Positions 9,277 to 18,181 of a stretch of DNA of 64,000 nucleotides are shown one piece after another. The notes beneath the pieces are model-generated. The model had not been told where the DNA came from and searched no databases. It worked only from the letters and a program-made list of their open reading frames with translations. Every line of letters begins with the position of its first letter. Positions within the stretch are counted from its first letter, which is position 1. The translations under genes were made by a program, and so were the position numbers. The DNA is from JAFEDN01 sp963844565. GTDB lineage: Bacteria; Pseudomonadota; Gammaproteobacteria; Coxiellales; Coxiellaceae. The stretch lies in contig CAWJON010000002.1 of NCBI GenBank assembly GCA_963844565.1, positions 682,001-746,000 of the forward strand, in the 5' to 3' direction.

Positions 9277-9858
9277 CTATGACAGTTTAATTTTGCGTTC
9301 GACGCCTTTGCGTAGGCGTTGAATGTTTTCAGTATGCTTCCAAATAATCAATAAGGACATAATCAATAGAGGGACAAAATAATTCACATTCACGATCAGC
9401 ATGAAAAAGGGTGCGAGCGCTGCGGTAATAATTGACGCCAGCGAAATATAACGAGTAATAAAAACCACCACCAGCCAAATAATAATCAAAAATAAAGATA
9501 TCCAAAAAGATAGTAATAACAGGCCGCCTATTGCTGTTGCAACGCCTTTACCGCCACGAAATTGAAAGAAAATAGGAAAAATATGTCCGATAACTGCGGC
9601 CAGCGCAGTAAAGGCTAAGAAAAAACCGGTTACCCCTAACATTTTAGCGATTAGAACAGCCACAAAACCCTTTAAGAGGTCGCCGATTAAGGTTATTAGC
9701 GCTTTGTTTTTGCCGGCGGTGCGTAAGACATTAGTAGCGCCAGTGTTGCCAGAGCCTTGCGTGCGCGGATCAGGAAATTTAAAAAATTTTACTAATAAGA
9801 GTGAAGTTTGTAGCGATCCCAGCAAGTAGGCAATAATTGGACATAAGACATTAAACAT
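9277..9858 (-). CDS. plsY: Glycerol-3-phosphate acyltransferase (acyl-phosphate type)
   Basis: An inner-membrane enzyme that transfers an acyl group from acyl-phosphate to glycerol-3-phosphate, the first step of phospholipid synthesis. The conserved loops are visible: GSGNTGATNVLRTAG near residue 36, DLLKG near 64 and FRGGKGVAT near 102. About five hydrophobic spans fit the PlsY topology. At 193 residues it has family-typical length. It lies just downstream of orn on the same strand. Confidence 0.96.
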   Translation of the reverse strand: MFNVLCPIIAYLLGSLQTSLLLVKFFKFPDPRTQGSGNTGATNVLRTAGKNKALITLIGDLLKGFVAVLIAKMLGVTGFFLAFTALAAVIGHIFPIFFQFRGGKGVATAIGGLLLLSFWISLFLIIIWLVVVFITRYISLASIITAALAPFFMLIVNVNYFVPLLIMSLLIIWKHTENIQRLRKGVERKIKLS

Positions 9859-9867
9859 AATAATTTC

Positions 9868-10434
9868 CTAACATTTAATGAAATGTTGACGATAATAGCG
9901 CAATTCCTCGATGGAGTCGCGTATATCTTGTAAAGCTTGATGCAGGGTGGATTTGTTCACGCCTGCCGCCACCTGAGGCGCCCAGCGTTGGGCCAATATT
10001 TTAATCGTGCTGACATCTAAGTTTCGATAATGAAAATAAGTTTCTAAAGAAGGCATATAGTTCCATAAAAATCGACGGTCTTGGCAAATACTGTTGCCAC
10101 ACATGGGAGATTTGCCAATGGGCACCCACGCTGAAAGAAATTCCAAGGTAAGGGTTTGGGCTTGTGACTCATCAACAAGACTCGAACGAACTCGATTCAA
10201 TAACCCAGAACGAGTGTGGTGTTGAACATTCCAATCGTCCATGATTTTTAAAGTTTCTTCGGGTTGGAAAATAGCGAAGACCGGACCTTCAGCTAAAATT
10301 TCAAGGTTTGAGTTAGTGACCAGGGTTGCAATTTCAAGGATATGATCATGATCAACATTTAGACCTGTCATCTCCAAATCTATCCAAATTAAATTATCGT
10401 TTTTCAAGGGTTCCAATCTCCGTTTGGTTGTCAT
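9868..10434 (-). CDS. orn: Oligoribonuclease
   Basis: A DEDDh 3'-5' exonuclease that degrades 2-5-nucleotide RNAs and pGpG to mononucleotides. Motifs: WIDLEMTGL (D, E), DDWNVQHH, CGNSICQDRRFL and the C-terminal HQALQDIRDSIEEL (H, D). It has 188 residues. Its first 13 codons overlap the end of the upstream 5'-nucleotidase frame by 41 bases, suggesting translational coupling. The N-terminus before NLIWIDLE is a few residues longer than in E. coli, so a slightly later start cannot be excluded. Confidence 0.97.
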   Translation of the reverse strand: MTTKRRLEPLKNDNLIWIDLEMTGLNVDHDHILEIATLVTNSNLEILAEGPVFAIFQPEETLKIMDDWNVQHHTRSGLLNRVRSSLVDESQAQTLTLEFLSAWVPIGKSPMCGNSICQDRRFLWNYMPSLETYFHYRNLDVSTIKILAQRWAPQVAAGVNKSTLHQALQDIRDSIEELRYYRQHFIKC

Positions 10435-11317
10435 TCAATAAGCCATGCGGAACATGTGCGGTAGCAACCTTTTTACGTGCTTTTTCACAATGCCGCTGTT
10501 GATCATCAAAAAAAATATCCGCGCCGAATGCGTGCAGAAAATTACTTTTTTCCAGCCCGCCTAAAAAAAAGGCTTCATCGATTCGTATTTGCCAAGATCG
10601 CAAAGTACGAATGACGCGTTCATGAGCAGGCGCTTGGCGTGCGGTAACCAAGGCCGTGCGGATTGGGCAGTTTTCTTTAGGCAAGCTTTTTTGTAACTTT
10701 TGTAAAGCGGCTAAAAAACCCTTGAATGGACCCCCAGTTAACGGCAATTGCGCCGATTGTTTTTCGCTGTTGGTAAACGCCAGCAATCCCTGTTCTTGAA
10801 AAACCCGTTCTGCTTCATCTGAAAACAAGACTGCATCACCGTCAAAGGCAAAACGTAATTCTGGGTTCATGGGTGAAGTGATCTGCGCAGGCAGAATGGT
10901 GGCTGCAGCACAACCCGCTTTCAACGCGTTTTCAACATCTGCGCGATGAGTTGAGAGAAATAGATGTGAACCAAATGCGTTAACATATTGATAGGGACTT
11001 TGCCCATTGGTAAAAACCGCGCGAGTAATATCCAGTTTGTAATGCTCTATACTGTTAAAAACTCTAAGACCAGTATCGGCGCTATTGCGTGAGAGTAAAA
11101 TGACTTCAACCAAATCGCCAAATTGATTTAAATTTAAAAATTTTTTTACCAAATGAAAAGCCACACCAGGCTCTAAAATCTCATTTTCATGCTCTATTTG
11201 ATACTGTGCATAGACTTCGATGCCTTTTTCTTCAAACACTCGATTGCTTTCATTTAAGTCAAATAAAGCGCGCGATGAAATTGCAACAATTAATTTATGA
11301 GAAATATCAGTACTCAT
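10394..11317 (-). CDS. 5'-nucleotidase (cytosolic NT5C1-like family)
   Basis: A 307-residue protein of the 5'-nucleotidase family related to cytosolic nucleotidase 1A, which removes phosphate from nucleoside monophosphates. Recognisable segments are VAISSRALFDL at the N-terminus, FAFDGDAVLFSDEAE in the middle and FFDDQQRHCE near the C-terminus, all HAD-type aspartate motifs. ATG 11317 overlaps the stop of the helicase gene by four bases (ATGA). The 3' end overlaps orn. The pairing fits a chain from oligonucleotide to mononucleotide to nucleoside; this is inference from context. Confidence 0.88.
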   Translation of the reverse strand: MSTDISHKLIVAISSRALFDLNESNRVFEEKGIEVYAQYQIEHENEILEPGVAFHLVKKFLNLNQFGDLVEVILLSRNSADTGLRVFNSIEHYKLDITRAVFTNGQSPYQYVNAFGSHLFLSTHRADVENALKAGCAAATILPAQITSPMNPELRFAFDGDAVLFSDEAERVFQEQGLLAFTNSEKQSAQLPLTGGPFKGFLAALQKLQKSLPKENCPIRTALVTARQAPAHERVIRTLRSWQIRIDEAFFLGGLEKSNFLHAFGADIFFDDQQRHCEKARKKVATAHVPHGLLNDNQTEIGTLEKR

Positions 11318-14300
11318 GATTTATCCAATTCTTTCCATACGCCCGATAGCGGGTAATACAATCCCAAACGAATCACACGTTTTTCAGTCAATGCCATAAT
11401 CTGTGCATAGCGAGTTAATTGTTCCTGATGCTCGGGGTAATCCGTTTCAGGAGATGTTGTTTTATAGTCAATAATCCAACGAACTCCAGCAGGATCAATA
11501 CCAGTATCAATAAAAGTCCGGTCCATTATAACATGTACGATTTTATTATCTAGATTGGCCTTCAGCGCGTATTCACTCTTTGCCTCTTGGTGGGGGCCAA
11601 ACAAAATCCATAACCCGCGAGGGTCTTGCAAGGTATTCTGTATAGCAAGCTGTAAATTGGGAAGATTTTTAGTGCCGTATTTATTGTTTAGATACTGATA
11701 CAAATCTTGTAACTTTTCATCCAGGGGAATCTGTCCTAAATGAGAAATATAAGCCAAAGCTTCATGAATCGCTATACCTTCAATTTTGGCCTGCAACGCG
11801 TTGGATTTGAAATTGACGGTTACTCTTTTATCCCAAATTGGGGTTATTGGGAGATCTATGAAATAGGGCGATTTGTAAGAAGCAGGTACACATTTTATGG
11901 TTTTAGTTTCAACTGGAATTGCTGGGAAATTTTCATCGATAATTTCTGCGGTATTTTTATAAAAAGGCCATAGTTTTTCTAAAAAACTACCTCGGAAACT
12001 ATTTGAGTCTGATTGATATTTTTCATCATTGGGAATAACAGCAAGTAAATCCAACGAATTTTTAGCGCGGGTAACGGCAACATATAATAAGCGTGAACTT
12101 TCATGTTCCAGCTTATTTTTTTCCACAATCCTTAAATAATTATAAATGGGATCTGCATCAAAAGAAGTTGTTTCTTTAATTGGTGCTAAGATTAAATCAT
12201 TAAAATAAGCACCCGCTCTTTCTAACCAGAGTAATAACGGTTGATCGTCTACGGCAGTTTTCCGTTGTAATCCTGGTAAGATAACATGATCAAATTCCAA
12301 ACCTTTGGCTTTATGTATGGTCATGATTTGCAATTTAGCATTGCCTTCATGGTGGAGTGGTGCATAGAGTTTCATTAATTCATTGTTTAGCATCGTTAAA
12401 TTAAATGTTTCTATATTTTCTTCTATTTTAAGTAATAAATTAAAGAAAGTTTGGACATTCTCTATTTCTTCAGTCTCGGTTAATCCTGCTGGACCACCTA
12501 AATTAACCCAGGTGTTTTCGATCCATTCGGTAAGACGCATACGTCCTTGGTTAAGAAATGCTTGATGAAAAACTGGGAAAATTCGTGCTAATCGCAATTG
12601 ACCCTCAGCAGAAAGCGCGAGTTTTTTGTAATCTGCTAAAACTTCGTAAATATGACGATTATTTGCGTTCTCTGCAATCACATGTAAATCTTTTAATTTC
12701 AAACCACAGCAAGGCGAATGCAATAACGCTAACCAAGCAATCCGATCTGCTCCATGCGTTAAAGCGCGAACCAATGCCACTAAATCCAGAATTTCACTTC
12801 GAGAGGCGAGCGGATCAATATCAATGGCTTGAAAATTAATATTTTCTTTATGCAAGGCGATAATAATTTCTTTCAAGTGTGTCCGTGACCGGACTAAAAT
12901 AGCAATGGTATGATCAGAGTTAGCCTGTTGATATTTTTTAATCAATTGAATAACTTGTTTAGCTTCTGTTTGATTATTTAAGGTGGGATAAAATTGAGGC
13001 TCGGTCATTGTCTCTTCTGGTGATTTTTTTGCTGAAATAGAAAAACTATACGGCACAGCGCCAGTGGCTAAGTCGATCTCTGTGGGCATGACGGCAGGAA
13101 AAACTTCATTGAACCAAGTTACCAATTTGTTAGCTGAGCGAAAATTAAAATGCAAAGATAGGGGTTTGATATTCACATTGGCGGACAAAGCCTGCTGTTT
13201 TACTCTAAAAAATAAACCGACTTCCGCATTACGGAATCGATAGATCGATTGCATGGGGTCACCTACCAAAAATAAACTTCGGTGATCACCAGGCTGCCAT
13301 CCCGTTATCAATTTTTTGAGTAGATTAAACTGCATGACTGAAGTGTCTTGAAATTCGTCGATTAAAATATGTTGAATTTGGTAATCCAGTGTGAGACTCA
13401 AATCCGAAGGTTGTTCCTCTTCACCTAAAGCTCGGGAAGCTGCCAGACCTAACTCTACAAAATCCATGATATTTTTTTGTTGGAAAATTAATTGTAATTG
13501 TGCAGCCAGCAAGGGCAATAATTCCATTAAGGCCGCAATAATTCGCCATTGCGATTCTTTATAATGTAGAGGGGGGCAACTTTGAATAGTCTGTAAATAC
13601 TTTTGTAGGGAGTTGTTGTTTTGGCAAGCCGCTAATAGGGATTCGAACATTTTTTTTTCTGGTGTTTTCGGTGGAAACCCTTGTCGGGTATCGATTTTTT
13701 TTCGCCATTCTCCTTCTTGAGTTAAAAATAAATCAGCTAAGGCGCGCCAGTTTTCGTAGAATTCTGCCAGAGGTTGGGGCCATTCATGCAAGTCTGCCCA
13801 TACTGATAAGGGATGAGTCGGATTTTCAATTTTTAAATTTAACGCAGCAGCGTGTAATGAAGAGAAAATTATATTTTTCATTTTGGCATCAATAGCAATA
13901 TCTGCAGCTTGCAGCGCTTCTTCCACGCAATGCAATAATCCTTTTTCCATCTGTTGGCGCAATAAGATGGGATTATGATTTGAGGGAATGATGTAAGGTA
14001 GCCATTGGTCGCGCTTTCCAAGCATGGAAACACAAAGTTCGATTAATTTGGGGATTTGATTGTCGAGATGAAGCAGTAGATCTTTTAAAGCGGGTAAACC
14101 AGGGTTCGATGCAGTCAGTTTTAAAATTTCTTGAATTGCTTGCAGATAATAAGTTCTTGCATCTTCTACAAAACGGCAAGAAGGAGTTGTCCCAGCAGTT
14201 AATGGTACTCTTTGACTTAATTGTGCTAAAAAAGCATCAATTGTTAGAATGCGTAATCGTTGGGGATTTTCTAATAATTCCCATTGATGTTTTTTGTTAA

Positions 14301-14598
14301 CGACTAAAACATTTTTGGCGAGACCCCAAGTGTTGATTCGGTGAGGTTCTTCCGGTGGCATAATATTATTTGCTAACTCTAACGCAGCAAAAATTCTTTC
14401 TTTCATTTCTCGCGCGGCTTTTCTAGTAAAAGTAATGGCAATGATTTCTTCAGGATGTTGACAAGCATTGGCTAACAATGACAAGAAACGTTGCGTTAAT
14501 AATTCAGTTTTACCAGAACCCGCAGGGGCATGAACGATAAAAGACTGTTGCCAATCTAATGCTTGTTCTCGGGTTAATCGATCATTTTCGTTTGACAT
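11314..14598 (-). CDS. RecB/AddA-like UvrD-family helicase-nuclease
   Basis: A DNA repair helicase of superfamily 1A with a C-terminal nuclease. Walker A is HAPAGSGKTELL near residue 20, followed by ITFTRKAAREMKERI, the DEFQDT Walker B motif, VGDPMQSIYRFR, the motif IV-VI segments TIHKAKGLEFDHVILPG and RLLYVAVTRA, and a PD-(D/E)XK core (WIIDYKTT) at the C-terminus. I chose the ATG at 14598 (1094 residues) because the longer frame to 14694 would overlap the AddB-like gene and adds nothing conserved. Together with the AddB-like partner it probably forms a double-strand-break processing complex. Confidence 0.92.
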   Translation of the reverse strand: MSNENDRLTREQALDWQQSFIVHAPAGSGKTELLTQRFLSLLANACQHPEEIIAITFTRKAAREMKERIFAALELANNIMPPEEPHRINTWGLAKNVLVVNKKHQWELLENPQRLRILTIDAFLAQLSQRVPLTAGTTPSCRFVEDARTYYLQAIQEILKLTASNPGLPALKDLLLHLDNQIPKLIELCVSMLGKRDQWLPYIIPSNHNPILLRQQMEKGLLHCVEEALQAADIAIDAKMKNIIFSSLHAAALNLKIENPTHPLSVWADLHEWPQPLAEFYENWRALADLFLTQEGEWRKKIDTRQGFPPKTPEKKMFESLLAACQNNNSLQKYLQTIQSCPPLHYKESQWRIIAALMELLPLLAAQLQLIFQQKNIMDFVELGLAASRALGEEEQPSDLSLTLDYQIQHILIDEFQDTSVMQFNLLKKLITGWQPGDHRSLFLVGDPMQSIYRFRNAEVGLFFRVKQQALSANVNIKPLSLHFNFRSANKLVTWFNEVFPAVMPTEIDLATGAVPYSFSISAKKSPEETMTEPQFYPTLNNQTEAKQVIQLIKKYQQANSDHTIAILVRSRTHLKEIIIALHKENINFQAIDIDPLASRSEILDLVALVRALTHGADRIAWLALLHSPCCGLKLKDLHVIAENANNRHIYEVLADYKKLALSAEGQLRLARIFPVFHQAFLNQGRMRLTEWIENTWVNLGGPAGLTETEEIENVQTFFNLLLKIEENIETFNLTMLNNELMKLYAPLHHEGNAKLQIMTIHKAKGLEFDHVILPGLQRKTAVDDQPLLLWLERAGAYFNDLILAPIKETTSFDADPIYNYLRIVEKNKLEHESSRLLYVAVTRAKNSLDLLAVIPNDEKYQSDSNSFRGSFLEKLWPFYKNTAEIIDENFPAIPVETKTIKCVPASYKSPYFIDLPITPIWDKRVTVNFKSNALQAKIEGIAIHEALAYISHLGQIPLDEKLQDLYQYLNNKYGTKNLPNLQLAIQNTLQDPRGLWILFGPHQEAKSEYALKANLDNKIVHVIMDRTFIDTGIDPAGVRWIIDYKTTSPETDYPEHQEQLTRYAQIMALTEKRVIRLGLYYPLSGVWKELDKS

Positions 14599-14606
14599 AT
14601 TTTTCT

Positions 14607-17224
14607 TCAACGGATTCGACATAATGAGTGCAATTCGCAAATTCTGCAGGGTGATTTTTTTCCGCTCGGATCTTTTGCTGCATAGCCCTGACAAAATTCA
14701 TCACTGAGTTTCTCTAAATGCTTTTGCCAGTAAACAGACAATTCATTCCAGCTTTTTGGAATATCGATATAGGATAATTTGTCCAATGGTTTAATTCCGA
14801 TTGGAAAATAATCATTGCTGGTTAAGGATTCATCATGCAGCCCTAAGAATTTCATTCCTTCTGGCCTAAATTCCGCAAAAGCCAAGGCTGAAAAAGATTG
14901 ATTTTTGGTGTTGGCATAAACAAAATATAAAGGTAATTGAGGTTGCTCTAAACGTTCAGAAAACCAGGAATTTAAATGATTCAAACCCGTTTTATAATCA
15001 ATGATCATCGACTTGCCATTCTGCAGGCGATCGATTCGATCAATTTGCACCGTTAAATTTAATTCGCCAATTTTAATAAATCGTTTGGTTTCTTGCTCCA
15101 AGACTGTAAAGGGTGGTCGTTTTTTTCAAGCGTTAGCCACTGAATCAATAATTTTTGCAAGCGGATTTTTTCAACTTGCCAAAATAAAGCATACTTAAAT
15201 TCATCTTGCCCGCGAATATGGTCGTTTACAACCGAATTGGCAACATTCTGGCAAAGATCAACTAAGTTATCGTCTGCAATCGCACAAAGATTTTCATGGC
15301 TCTTTATTTGTTGCCAACATTTTTCTAAACAGTAATGTAATAATTTCCCCCGGTCTTTGGGTGAAATTCCTAAAGTTGGCGAATTCAGTGGTTTTGCTTT
15401 TAGGCGGAGGGTCGCAAAAGCCTTAAAAGGGCAAATGGATTGAAGTGTTAAAATAGAGCTGCCGCCAACAATGTTTTCACTAGGATTGACCAATGGCCCA
15501 TATTGTTCATCATATTCTTCATTGGCCGTTGCTACTTCTTCTCTCCAAAAAGGCCATGGTTCGGAAGGTTGTTGGAAATCATTGTCTTTAACCAGATCAA
15601 ATTGCTTAATCAATGGGCTAGGCATAGGTATTTGACCCAATTCCTTGGCTGAAAAACTCAAGGTGATTTGTGAGGCTGACTTTAGTAAGCGTTGGGTTAT
15701 AGCATTGGCATAGATCCATTCTCGTTTAGCGGTCGAGTGCGGTAAATTATGCTGAATTTGTAATTTATAAGGTAAAAAGGTGTTTAAACGAGGCGTCATG
15801 GGCCAACTTTCTTCATTCAAACCCATCACCCATATGGCGTCAAACTCTAATCCTGCCGTCTCCAGTACTCCAAGTAAGTGGATATGAATTGATTCTTCCC
15901 GAGTTTGTTTGGGTTGAAATAAAACTTTTCTCATTAAGTGGCAAAAGAGATGATACGCTTTGCGATGATCGATGAAACTGAGCAGTTGATCTAAGTCAGA
16001 AAATTCCTCGAGAAATTGTGTCCATCTTTCTAGAATTTGAAATTCTATTTGCGTTGGTGAGCGGCCTCCAGGCCAGCCCAGATAGGTAAGTTGGTTATTA
16101 AAAATTTCTGCCCATTGGCTGGGTAAGGCCTGAGATGGGAGGTTTTGAAGATATTCTAAAAAAAGCCGCCATCTTTGTAACCAAGTATGTTGCGGATATT
16201 GGTTTTGCCAGTGAGAAAGAGGGGTGAATAACGCAGTCAAAGGGAGTTCGGTATCATTTGCGGAGCGCAATTCTTCGGCTAAGTGAGCGCCGATATTAAC
16301 ATCAGATTGATTTTGGCATAAATATGGAGATTGTAATAAATTGCTAATGGTTTCTAAATTGATATTATCAAGCCCAAGCTTTAAAGCTTCTATGCCAATA
16401 GCGACGAGTGGAAATTGAATAAAGCTTTCCCCACCAGAAATATGAAAAGGGATTTTTTCTTTTGCAAAAGTTTGTTTAAAAATTTGCAGAATTTTATGAC
16501 GATATAGATTAAGATTGGGTATCACACAAGCGATGTGATGATAATTTTTATTTTTTTTCTCGTAATTGTTTACCCAGTCAGCCATATTTTTAAGTTCAGC
16601 TGTCAGATCTGGAAATGCCCTGAGGTTTGGGATAACACTTTGCTGATTAATTTGGTATTCGACTACACGTGTTGTTTTTTTAATTGCGGAAATAAGTTCG
16701 TTTTGTAGTGGAGTTAATTCATCAAATCCCACTAAGATAATTTCAACAGGCATTTGGAGTTGATGTTGATTACAAAGTTGTAACAATTTTGCTGCCAGCA
16801 TGCTTTCACTTAGCCAGTGATGTGCAGCGCATTTTTGTAGAAACTTTTCTGCCCATTCTACAAATTGGCTCACTTCGATCGAAGCCATTTCTGTTTTTAA
16901 GCTAGAGAGGGGGATTAACCAATCTTGCAGAATTTGCCAAGCTCTTTGCACTTCTTCAACAATAGCTGCCGGTTGATTGGTGATTTCTAACCAAAGACAA
17001 TGCTCTTTCGTTGCATTCAATAAAGTTTCAGGCCCTAACCATTGGGATTGCCACAGTTCGCTTATCCAGTTTTTCCAAGGTTTTATGTTTAACGGCGGCC
17101 AACTTAGGTTTTTATTTTTTAATTGCTCGAGATCGTAGCCATCAGCAACTACTTCAGCTAAGCGACGGGTAGCGGTAAGAATCACACCACTTGTATCAAT
17201 TTGCAGCAGAGATTTATTAAACAT
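14607..17224 (-). CDS. AddB-like nuclease, reading frame interrupted by -1 shift
   Basis: The partner of the AddA-like helicase, similar to the proteobacterial probable-DNA-repair nuclease family. The first frame (17224 to stop at 15059, 721 residues) carries an inactivated helicase-like region and the first Fe-S cysteine (SICPFKAFA). The second frame (to stop at 14607) carries the nuclease core (IDRIDRL, MIIDYKTG, QLPLYF) and the other three cysteines (CRICELHSLC). The cluster and active site are thus split over two frames and need one continuous protein. The break is in a run of seven A (15120-15126), which in frame is the heptamer A AAA AAC. A -1 shift there gives a seamless join. It may be programmed frameshifting, a one-base deletion or a sequencing error. 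Confidence 0.88.
15119..15125 (-). other. Candidate -1 ribosomal frameshift site A AAA AAC
   Basis: The codons GAA AAA AAC of the first AddB-like frame contain a perfect X XXY YYZ heptamer. Slipping back one base continues as CGA CCA CCC TTT, that is RPPFT, straight into the nuclease domain. A small stem (TCTTG, loop GAG, CAAGA) lies about 15 bases downstream. The same run of A is also the commonest kind of place for indel errors. Confidence 0.45.
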
Positions 17225-17717
17225 GAATAAAAAAATCGATTAGTTGCGCACAGGTTTTTTGAATTATATCTGAGTGATCTTAAAATACCAGCCTGATGTT
17301 GATAAAATTGAAGGCACATTACTAAGCTATTGATTTTAATAATATAATAATGTGTTCACATTAAGAGCAACTTGTCCTAAGTGCTCAAATCTAGCCTTAA
17401 AAATATTTATATTCGATATGTTATTAACAGAGTTATCCACAGTTTTTGTGAATAACTTTTTTTAAAATTTATGAGGCGAGGTGTAGCCTTGTTTTTAAAA
17501 GAATTTTTTAGCAATCTGAGTGAAACGCCATGGATTGCTCCTCGTTCTTGCGTACAATATTTTTTTTACTATAATATTACTAGACATTGGCTACCTTGTG
17601 TGCTATTGTCCAATTTTGCTTTGGGACGCACTGCAAGCATTTTGAGTTGGCGTGTTTAATGCTCTCTGAATGATCTGCTCTGCATTTTTTTTAAATTTGT
17701 TTATGAGAGTTTTGAAC
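17225..17717. other. Gene-free AT-rich spacer upstream of the RRM gene
   Basis: About 490 bases between the divergent AddB-like and RRM genes. I see no convincing gene; a 62-codon open frame at 17471-17659 lacks any family signature. The region is very AT-rich, has the palindrome described at 17432-17463, and probably holds promoters for both neighbours and a long leader for the RRM mRNA. Confidence 0.5.
17432..17463. promoter_or_regulatory. Inverted DnaA-box pair / terminator-like hairpin
   Basis: TTATCCACA at 17433-17441 is the consensus DnaA box, and 17447-17455 is TTATTCACA in reverse, separated by five T. The same bases form a hairpin (GTTAT.CACA with TGTG.ATAAC) followed by seven T, so it also resembles an intrinsic terminator. 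The surroundings are AT-rich. A replication-related role is speculative because no dnaA, gidA or rpmH is near. Confidence 0.4.
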
Positions 17718-18113
17718 ATGAATACGAAAATATACGTAGGTAATCTATCTTATCGGACCGGAGAAGACCAACTGTCTCAGCAGTTCGCCAAATTTGGGCA
17801 AATTTCTAGCGTTGTTATTGTTATGGATCGTGCAACAAACCGTTCAAAAGGTTTTGGATTTATTACTTTTGAAAACCAAAATGCTGCTCAACAAGCAGTA
17901 CAAGAAATGAATGGCAAAGAAGTTGATGGCCGTACCATCAAAGTCAGCATTGCTAAACCACCTAAAGAACGCGAAGGCGGCGGCGGTGGCAGCGGTGGTC
18001 GTACAGGTGGTGGTGGTAGTCGTGGCGGCTTCGGCGGCGGCGGCGGCGGACGATCTTCTGGCGGCGGCAGTCGTGGCGGTAATGGCGGCGGCAACAGACC
18101 CGGTAGCTATTAA
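17718..18113 (+). CDS. RNA-binding protein with RRM and glycine-rich tail
   Basis: A 131-residue single-RRM protein of the type shared by cyanobacteria, some proteobacteria and plants, often cold- or stress-linked. RNP2 is IYVGNLSY near the N-terminus and RNP1 is KGFGFITF about 40 residues later. After residue 85 the chain is almost entirely Gly with Arg and Ser (RGG-like), suited to low-affinity RNA contact. I chose ATG 17718 (MNTKIYVGN) over the longer frame from 17670 because the extra residues are hydrophobic and not conserved. A strong terminator follows. The RNA targets are unknown. Confidence 0.92.
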   Translation: MNTKIYVGNLSYRTGEDQLSQQFAKFGQISSVVIVMDRATNRSKGFGFITFENQNAAQQAVQEMNGKEVDGRTIKVSIAKPPKEREGGGGGSGGRTGGGGSRGGFGGGGGGRSSGGGSRGGNGGGNRPGSY

Positions 18114-18131
18114 GAGTTCAATCCTCTAAAT

Positions 18132-18170
18132 AAAAAGCGATTCTCGGCTAAGTCGGGAATCGCTTTTTTA
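18132..18170 (+). terminator. Intrinsic terminator after the RRM gene
   Basis: Arms AAAAAGCGATTC (18132-18143) and GAATCGCTTTTT (18157-18168) with a 13-base loop end in a T-run. The symmetric A-run on the other side lets it also serve the minus-strand histidine kinase gene that ends at 18182. Confidence 0.88.
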
Positions 18171-18181
18171 TTTGTATCTTG

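Noticed and set aside
17471..17659. 62-codon frame upstream of the RRM gene
   Set aside because: No recognised motif, poor ribosome site, and it overlaps the probable leader and promoter region.
17888..18094. Antisense proline-rich frame over the RRM tail
   Set aside because: It is the complement of the glycine codons; no ribosome site or family similarity.
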